Of a stretch of 53,150 bases of DNA, positions 47,875 to 53,150 are shown piece by piece (position 1 is the stretch's first letter; every line of letters starts with the position of its first letter). The stretch spans positions 1-53,150 of the forward strand of contig JAJZHK010000016.1 in the NCBI GenBank assembly GCA_021804565.1, written 5' to 3'. The notes under the pieces are model-generated. The model had not been told where the DNA came from and did not search any database. It was given only the letters and a program-made list of their open reading frames with translations. This DNA is from Pseudomonadota bacterium. Lineage in GTDB: Bacteria > Pseudomonadota > Gammaproteobacteria > Pseudomonadales > Moraxellaceae. The position numbers were made by a program, and so were the translations under genes.

Positions 47875-49239
47875 ATGCGGGGTTTATGGCGCTTTTTGAT
47901 CATGGCGGTCTTGAGCTTGCTGGCCGCTTGCGCCAGTCATCGACAGCCACCGGAGAATGCACCGACGCCGGTCCAGGAGCCTGCGGTGGAGAGCTCCAGC
48001 GTCGATCTGCCGGTCACCCTCAACCTGCAGCGTCTGCGGGTGCAGCTTCTGCGCTCCTTGCCGCAGCTCCTGTCGGCGGGCGCCACGACTTTGCAAGGAC
48101 CCATGGGCATGGCGGTCATCGCTCAGCATCGGGTCAGCATTCATGACCTGGGCCTGCGTGTCTACGGGCAGAACTATCGCGTCGTCATCGACGCCGATGT
48201 CTCCATCCTGGCCGATCTCGGTCACGGGGTGCGGGTCGGATGTGCGCCCCAGGCTCCTGGACGGGCCCGCTTCATCCTTGACGGGCATCTCGATGCGGAG
48301 CAGGGGCATTTGCAGGCGCGGGCGCATGATTGGCAGGTGCAGTGGCTGCGCGCTTGCCAGCTCTCTCCGCTGGCGGTGAACCTCGATCAGGTCCTCAGCC
48401 TGCCGCTCCTGCGGGACCAGCTGAAAGCCCAGATCGACGCTTCCTTGGCCGATGCTTTGGGGCCGCAGGGGATGACAGCCGCCCTTGCGGGGATCTGGCC
48501 CACGCTGAACCAGCCTCTGCCCCTGGGGCAGGGCTTGTGGCTGCTGCTGCACCCGCAGTCGGTGGCGGTCGGTGATGTGCACGGCACCGGGGTGCTCTTG
48601 CAGCTGCGCCTGCAGATGCGCGCCCAGCCTGAGCTTCTCGGCCAGCGGCCGGCGCCGGCGCCGCTGCCCGCGATGCCGCCTTTGGCGAGCCTGAGTCCGG
48701 AACAGGGGGCGCATCTGGCTTTGCGTATCGCTTTGCCGCTGGAGCGCGCGGATGCCTTGCTTGATGCCAATCTGGCGCATCGGCCATGGTCACTGGGTGG
48801 ACACCAGGTCGAACTGGCGGCATTGCGCACCTACGGCCACGGCGACCAGGCGGTGCTCAGCCTTGATCTGGTGCAGCCGCTGTCAGGCCGCATCGACCTC
48901 TATGCCCGGCCGCAGTTGGACACCGCTGCCGGGACCTTGTCCTTCGTCGACCCCGACTACACCCTGGACACACAAAGCACCCTGGCGCGTAGCGCTGCCT
49001 GGATGCTCGGCCCCAAGGTCAGGCACCAGCTGGCCGAGCGTTTGCAACTGCACTTCAGCGATCTACCCAAACTGCTCAGCGCCTATACCAAGGCGCCACA
49101 GAGGATCAGCTGGGCGGGCGGCAGTCTCGGCGTTCAGCTGCATCTGGAGGCCTTACAGGTGCGCTACCTGGCCTACACCCCCACAGAACTGCATGCGCTG
49201 CTGGTCGCCGATGGGCACCTGCAGCTCGAGGACGATTAG
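47875..49239 (+). CDS. DUF4403-like outer-membrane lipoprotein
   Basis: A 454-residue lipoprotein with lipobox LLAAC (near residue 19). The mature part consists of two related beta-rich halves. Recurrent features are IDADVSILADLGHG, the Trp-containing repeat INQPLPLGQGLWLLL-like (here LNQPLPLGQGLWLLLHPQSV), LRIALPLERADALLDANL and a second half ending LSFVDPDYTLDTQSTLARSA. This resembles DUF4403, proposed to have a TULIP-like lipid-binding fold. AGGAGG directly upstream fixes the ATG. It is divergent from the histidine kinase and ends two bases before the convergent SPFH gene. Confidence 0.68.
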   Translation: MRGLWRFLIMAVLSLLAACASHRQPPENAPTPVQEPAVESSSVDLPVTLNLQRLRVQLLRSLPQLLSAGATTLQGPMGMAVIAQHRVSIHDLGLRVYGQNYRVVIDADVSILADLGHGVRVGCAPQAPGRARFILDGHLDAEQGHLQARAHDWQVQWLRACQLSPLAVNLDQVLSLPLLRDQLKAQIDASLADALGPQGMTAALAGIWPTLNQPLPLGQGLWLLLHPQSVAVGDVHGTGVLLQLRLQMRAQPELLGQRPAPAPLPAMPPLASLSPEQGAHLALRIALPLERADALLDANLAHRPWSLGGHQVELAALRTYGHGDQAVLSLDLVQPLSGRIDLYARPQLDTAAGTLSFVDPDYTLDTQSTLARSAAWMLGPKVRHQLAERLQLHFSDLPKLLSAYTKAPQRISWAGGSLGVQLHLEALQVRYLAYTPTELHALLVADGHLQLEDD

Positions 49240-49240
49240 G

Positions 49241-50032
49241 CTATTGGGCGCCGGGAGCCAGCAGCAGGGACGGAGCTGTTTTGCCGCTGCCGATCACGAT
49301 GGTCTTGCTGTTCGGTGAGTCGGCCAGCTTTTCCATCGCCTGGATATGTCGCCACTCGAGTATCGCCGGGGTCAGGCCGCGGCTGATGATCTCCTGGTAC
49401 TTGGCGATGCCTTCGGCCTGGATACGCTTGCGCTCGGCTTCCTGCACTTCCTTGTCGATGACGAACTTCATGGCCAAGGCGTTCTGCTCTTCCTTGAGCT
49501 TTTGTTCGATGGCGTTTTCGACGATTTTCGGCAAGTGCACGTCGCGGATGAGCAGGGCATTGACCTGGATGTGCTTGCCTTGCAGATTGCGTTCGATTTC
49601 TTTGCGTATCTCGCTTTCGACCTCTTCACGTTTGGTCGAATAGATCTCTTCCGGGCTGTAGCGGCCGACGACCTTGCGGGCGCCACTGCGCAGCAAAGGT
49701 TCGATCAGGACGTCGTAGTACTGGGGACCGACTTCCGTTTGCAGCTGGTAAAGCTGGTTGGGCAAGGGCTTGTAGATGATCGAGGTGTCGAGTTCGATGG
49801 ACAGGCCGTTATTGGCGAGGACATCCAAAATTTCTCGATGTTCCTGGTCGCGCAGATCATAGGTGTAGACATGACTGAAGGGCGACACCATGTGGAAGCC
49901 TTCATCAAGAGGTTGCTGCAAGGTGCCACGACTGGGCACCCATTCGATGGCGCGCTTTCCTGAGCCTACCGTCGTGCAGGCCGACAGGGATCCTAGGGTC
50001 AGTCCGAGTACCGCCAAGCGCCAGATGGACAT
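49241..50032 (-). CDS. SPFH/prohibitin-family lipoprotein
   Basis: A 263-residue protein with a lipoprotein signal peptide (lipobox SLSAC, near residue 19). An SPFH domain follows (about 30–190), with VSPFSHVYTYDLRDQEH, YYDVLIEPLLRSGARKVVGRYSPEEIYSTKR and ALLIRDVHLPKIVENAIEQK. A short coiled coil (about 175–215, KLKEEQNALAMKFVIDKEVQ) is the family's oligomerisation segment. Most prohibitins are anchored by an N-terminal helix, so a lipid anchor is unusual. Function is not known; scaffold or membrane-integrity roles are typical of relatives. Confidence 0.83.
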   Translation of the reverse strand: MSIWRLAVLGLTLGSLSACTTVGSGKRAIEWVPSRGTLQQPLDEGFHMVSPFSHVYTYDLRDQEHREILDVLANNGLSIELDTSIIYKPLPNQLYQLQTEVGPQYYDVLIEPLLRSGARKVVGRYSPEEIYSTKREEVESEIRKEIERNLQGKHIQVNALLIRDVHLPKIVENAIEQKLKEEQNALAMKFVIDKEVQEAERKRIQAEGIAKYQEIISRGLTPAILEWRHIQAMEKLADSPNSKTIVIGSGKTAPSLLLAPGAQ

Positions 50033-50449
50033 TTTTTATCTCCGGTATGCACCTGGCCGTCCCAGGCTCACGATGGTTCGAGCATACAGGAGCTGCAGGT
50101 CCGGACTATCTTAAATATTTGCTAAGTTGGGTCTTGTCGGACTCATTCTTTTGGTGGAATCAAGGATGATTTTGCGGTCAGAACGGCGATATTGACGATA
50201 ATTTTTGTGCGCTTCGTCACAAAGTCATTGACTGAATAAAGCGGCTTGTTAGAGTGTGCATCGCCTTGTTTTGGGTATGTCATTGATATTGGTCAAAAAA
50301 CAATAAATTGTCAGGTTTTTTGTCCAGGATCATCCATGGCATGTCTTCAGATGAGGTCATCGAGCCTATCGACAGGAGGTCTGGGGGCACGAGCGGCAGC
50401 AAGGCAGGGGATGCTGACATGCCCGGATATCCGTTGAGAGAGCTGTGTG
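50033..50449. other. Non-coding region upstream of the TpsA-like adhesin
   Basis: About 417 bases without a credible gene, more AT-rich than the surroundings (for example about 50100–50320). It holds a CRP-like site (50206–50221). A candidate −35 TTGACT (50228–50233) lies 16 bases before TAGAGT (50250–50255), giving a leader of nearly 200 bases. I see no riboswitch-like or tRNA structure. Confidence 0.45.
50206..50221. promoter_or_regulatory. Possible CRP-type site upstream of the TpsA-like adhesin
   Basis: TGTGC-GCTTCG-TCACA matches nine of ten arm positions of the CRP consensus, but the extended 22-base match is poor (11 of 22). Flanking bases TTT and AAA extend the inverted symmetry. It lies just upstream of the candidate −35 at 50228. 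The similarity to the csgB and csgD sites is the main reason to report it. Confidence 0.4.
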
Positions 50450-53150
50450 ATGAACCATGTATTCCGTACCTTGTGGAATGAGGCCTTGGGCGCCTGGGTG
50501 GCGGTTTCCGAAATAGCGCGGCGTGGCGGTCGACGTTCGGGGGCGCTGAAAGGCACAGGTGCTGCGACGGTCTTGGTGTTCATGGTTCAGGGCGTCTGCG
50601 CTTTGCCCAACGGGGCACATATCGTTGCCGGACAAGGACAGCTGAGCAGTGCGCCGAATTCGCTGACCATCACCCAGCAGAGCTCGCAGCTGGCGATCGA
50701 CTGGAGCAGCTTCAATATCGCTGCGGGAGAGGTGGTCACCTTCAATCAGCCGGGCAGCCAGTCCCTGGCACTCAATCATGTCCTCGGCGGACAAGCCGCA
50801 CAGATACTAGGACAACTGCACGCCAACGGGCAGATCTATCTGATCGATCCACAGGGGATCTATTTTGCGCCTGGAGCGCAGGTCAATGCCGCAGGACTGG
50901 TCGCCTCAACCCTGGATATCGTTCCTGATGCGGCGCACAGCCTGCAGTTGCAGGGTGACTCTTCAGCGGCTGTTGTCAATCAGGGACAGTTGCGTATCGA
51001 CCATGGCGGTGCACTTGTTCTGGCCGGTCACCTGGTCAGCAATCAGGGACAAATTACAGCGCAGCAAGGGCAGGTGGTGCTCGCCGCTGGCAACAAGATC
51101 AGCATAGATCTGGGGCCTTTATTGCAAGTTCAGGTCGACAGCAGTCGCCTGGGTGACAGTGTCGACAATCAGTCGGTGATCGTGGCCAATGGTGGTCAGG
51201 TGTTCATGAGTGCAGGCGCGCGTGATGCCGCCTTGGCCAGTGTGGTCAATAATAGTGGCATCATCCAGGCGCAGACCGTGGCGCATCGCGACGGCCGTAT
51301 CATTCTTCTCGGTGGCCTGCAGGCCGGGCAGCTTGATGACAGTGGCACCCTGGATGCATCGGCGCCTCAAGGTGGACCGGGCGGCTACGTCGAGACCTCG
51401 GCAGCGCATGTGCATATCGCCAATAGCGCTGTGCTTGATACCCGCTCGGCCTCAGGGGTCAATGGCAGCTGGCTGATTGATCCTCAGGATTACACCATCG
51501 CCGCCCATGGCGGCGACATCAGCGGTGCGGAGCTCGGTGCATTGCTGCAGAAGACCAATATCGTGATCGATTCGGCACAGGGCGCCCAGAGTGGCTCTGG
51601 AGATGTCAATGTCAACGATCAAATCAGCTGGACGGGGAGTAACAGCCTACGTCTGAATGCCTACCGCAATATCAATATCAATCAAAGTATCAGCAATACC
51701 GGCGGCGGTAGTTTTTATGCTCATGCTGATGATCAGGGCACCGGCACCGGCAGTGTGCTGATGGCCACTTCCGCGGCGCTGAGTTTTGCCGGTGGCGGTC
51801 AAGTGCAGTTTTTCTATGATCCGACCAGTTATACGGCAGCGACCCGTTTCACGGGTGTCAATGTGAGTGCGGGCAGCGCCTTCACCCCTTACATGCTGGT
51901 CAACTCGGTGTCTGATCTGCAGGCGATCAATAACAATCTGGCTGGGGACTATGCGCTCAACCGTAATTTGGACCTCAGCTCGACCCCTGCTTTCTCGATG
52001 CTGGGCAGTGATGCACGGGCTTTTACGGGGATCTTCAATGGCCAGGCCTACACCCTTGATCATCTCAATCTGCAGCTCACTTCATCGGGTAGCTCAAGCG
52101 CTTACAGCATGGGCTTGTTCGCATACAATCAGGGGACGATAGAAAACCTGACCCTCAGCAATGAATCGATCACGGGCAGCAACTACATGTTTGTCGGTGG
52201 CTTGGTGGGTCGTAATAACGGCAACATCTCGCAGGTAATGCTGACGGGGAGTTCAAAAATATCCTCGCTCAGCAGTCCCAATTCAGGCTTTGCAGCGGTT
52301 GGTGGTATTGCGGGTGCCAATGGCATCTCCGGCACCAGTTTCGATGAAGGCTACACCATGTCCTCCGGCACCATGAGCTGGGTGGGGGTGGGCTCTAATG
52401 TGCTGGTTCAGGGCATGGTCAATGTCGGCGGTGTTGTTGGCTTGATGGCAGGTGGCAGCATCAGCCAGTCGTATAGCAATGCTCAGGTCGTCCAAAATAT
52501 TGGCTTCAACGGTGGCGACAATGATACCGATATCGATGATTATGCCTATGCGGGTGGATTTGTCGGCTGGATGGCGGCAGGCAGCATAGACCACGCCTAC
52601 GCCCAGGGCAGTGTCACCATCTACGCCCAGAGCAGCAGCTATCTCAGCGGTATTGGGGGAGGCTTTGTCGGTGGACTGGGGGGCTTAGGCTTGAACCCCG
52701 TGATCAGCAATGCCTACAGCAAAACGGCGATTTCCTCTGACCTCCCATCTTCTTACGGCAATTTGTATGCTTTTGGTCCGGGCCCTGCTGCACTTCTTAA
52801 TCTCGGATATGTGTTCTCCAATACCGATGGCACGACCCGCGCCATCTATTACAGCATGCCCTTGGATCCTGGTGCCCCCTATGGTTTAGGGACATCCATG
52901 CAAGAGAGCTTGCCGGTTGCCACGCCTGCACCGGCTCCGATCTATGAGCACCCGGTGACGGTCATCGGTACCACCGTAGCCAACAAGGTCTACGACGGTA
53001 GTACCCAGGCCAGTCTGAGCGGCGGCAGCCTGCAGGGTGTGCTTGCCGGTGACAGCGTCAGTCTTAAGCAGAGCGGGCAATTTGCCAGCAAGGATGTCGG
53101 TCAGGGTATCGCCGTGAGCGCGCAGGACAGCCTGAGTGGAGCAGCCTCCT
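50450..53150 (+). CDS. Two-partner-secretion adhesin (TpsA/filamentous hemagglutinin family), 5' part
   Basis: An open frame of 900 codons that runs off the window end. The first 30 residues are an extended signal peptide region (ESPR) with RTLWNEALGAWVAVSEIARR, then a hydrophobic signal ending CALP. The TPS/hemagglutination-activity domain (about 50–270) has LAIDWSSFNIAAGEVVTFNQ and ILGQLHANGQIYLIDPQGI. Several GLUG-like repeats follow (about 580–740), for example VGGLVGRNNGNISQ, GGVVGLMAGGSISQSYS and GGFVGWMAAGSIDHAYA. A YDG-type segment begins near residue 845 (KVYDGSTQASLSGG). Such proteins are exported by a TpsB (FhaC-like) partner, not present in this window. It is likely an exopolysaccharide-binding or attachment adhesin. 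Confidence 0.9.
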   Translation, partial: MNHVFRTLWNEALGAWVAVSEIARRGGRRSGALKGTGAATVLVFMVQGVCALPNGAHIVAGQGQLSSAPNSLTITQQSSQLAIDWSSFNIAAGEVVTFNQPGSQSLALNHVLGGQAAQILGQLHANGQIYLIDPQGIYFAPGAQVNAAGLVASTLDIVPDAAHSLQLQGDSSAAVVNQGQLRIDHGGALVLAGHLVSNQGQITAQQGQVVLAAGNKISIDLGPLLQVQVDSSRLGDSVDNQSVIVANGGQVFMSAGARDAALASVVNNSGIIQAQTVAHRDGRIILLGGLQAGQLDDSGTLDASAPQGGPGGYVETSAAHVHIANSAVLDTRSASGVNGSWLIDPQDYTIAAHGGDISGAELGALLQKTNIVIDSAQGAQSGSGDVNVNDQISWTGSNSLRLNAYRNININQSISNTGGGSFYAHADDQGTGTGSVLMATSAALSFAGGGQVQFFYDPTSYTAATRFTGVNVSAGSAFTPYMLVNSVSDLQAINNNLAGDYALNRNLDLSSTPAFSMLGSDARAFTGIFNGQAYTLDHLNLQLTSSGSSSAYSMGLFAYNQGTIENLTLSNESITGSNYMFVGGLVGRNNGNISQVMLTGSSKISSLSSPNSGFAAVGGIAGANGISGTSFDEGYTMSSGTMSWVGVGSNVLVQGMVNVGGVVGLMAGGSISQSYSNAQVVQNIGFNGGDNDTDIDDYAYAGGFVGWMAAGSIDHAYAQGSVTIYAQSSSYLSGIGGGFVGGLGGLGLNPVISNAYSKTAISSDLPSSYGNLYAFGPGPAALLNLGYVFSNTDGTTRAIYYSMPLDPGAPYGLGTSMQESLPVATPAPAPIYEHPVTVIGTTVANKVYDGSTQASLSGGSLQGVLAGDSVSLKQSGQFASKDVGQGIAVSAQDSLSGAAS

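Overview
The window reads as chromosomal DNA of a GC-rich gammaproteobacterium, most likely of the order Pseudomonadales. Gene order is the main reason. Blocks ubiK–glnK–amtB, sutA/xerC–DUF484–dapF–lysA–lptM/cyaY, hemC–hemD–hemX–hemY and ponA/pilMNOPQ–aroK–aroB–SPOR–gltB–gltD–hemE follow an order I recall from Pseudomonas (from memory, not searched). Coding density is very high, with many 4–20 bp overlaps and several convergent gene ends that overlap. I saw no tRNA, rRNA, CRISPR array, transposase or integrase other than the housekeeping XerC.

Region 1 (1–3.8 kb) is ammonium uptake. UbiK faces an apparent sigma-54 promoter that drives an outer-membrane beta-barrel porin, the PII protein GlnK and the ammonium channel AmtB, closed by a strong terminator. 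A GntR-family regulator follows.

Region 2 (4.6–9.6 kb) is a complete, collinear curli amyloid cluster in the order csgB, csgA, a csgC/csgH-like chaperone gene, csgD, csgE, csgF, csgG. CsgA is very large (426 aa, about 32 short beta-strand units). A terminator follows csgA. Near-consensus CRP/Vfr-type sites lie just upstream of csgB and csgD.

Region 3 (9.6–15.5 kb) holds the RNA-polymerase-binding regulator SutA, then on the minus strand lptM–lysA–dapF–DUF484–xerC, and on the plus strand cyaY, lptF (without a neighbouring lptG) and an ArnT-like glycosyltransferase. lptM carries a perfect 9-bp tandem repeat.

Region 4 (17–24 kb) holds the heme operon hemCDXY, a WaaE-like core glycosyltransferase and penicillin-binding protein 1A. 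Region 5 (24.4–31.8 kb) is pilMNOPQ (type IV pilus alignment complex and secretin), aroK, aroB and a short DamX-like SPOR protein.

Region 6 (31.8–41.4 kb) holds an apparent rquA, which would let the cell make rhodoquinone for anaerobic fumarate respiration. It is followed by the glutamate synthase genes gltB and gltD, hemE and a UbiB/AarF-family kinase gene. Region 7 (41.4–50 kb) contains a lipoprotein of unknown function, the ABC-F ATPase Uup, SlyX, a hotdog-fold protein, YajQ, an MBL-fold hydrolase, an orphan MASE1-type histidine kinase, a DUF4403-like lipoprotein and an SPFH/prohibitin-type lipoprotein. Region 8 (50.45 kb to the end) is the start of a giant two-partner-secretion adhesin with ESPR, hemagglutination-activity, GLUG-like and YDG segments; it runs off the window.

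The recurring theme outside housekeeping genes is surface attachment: curli, type IV pili and a TpsA adhesin, two or three of them carrying CRP-like sites. The other notable points are the nitrogen-controlled porin and the rhodoquinone gene.
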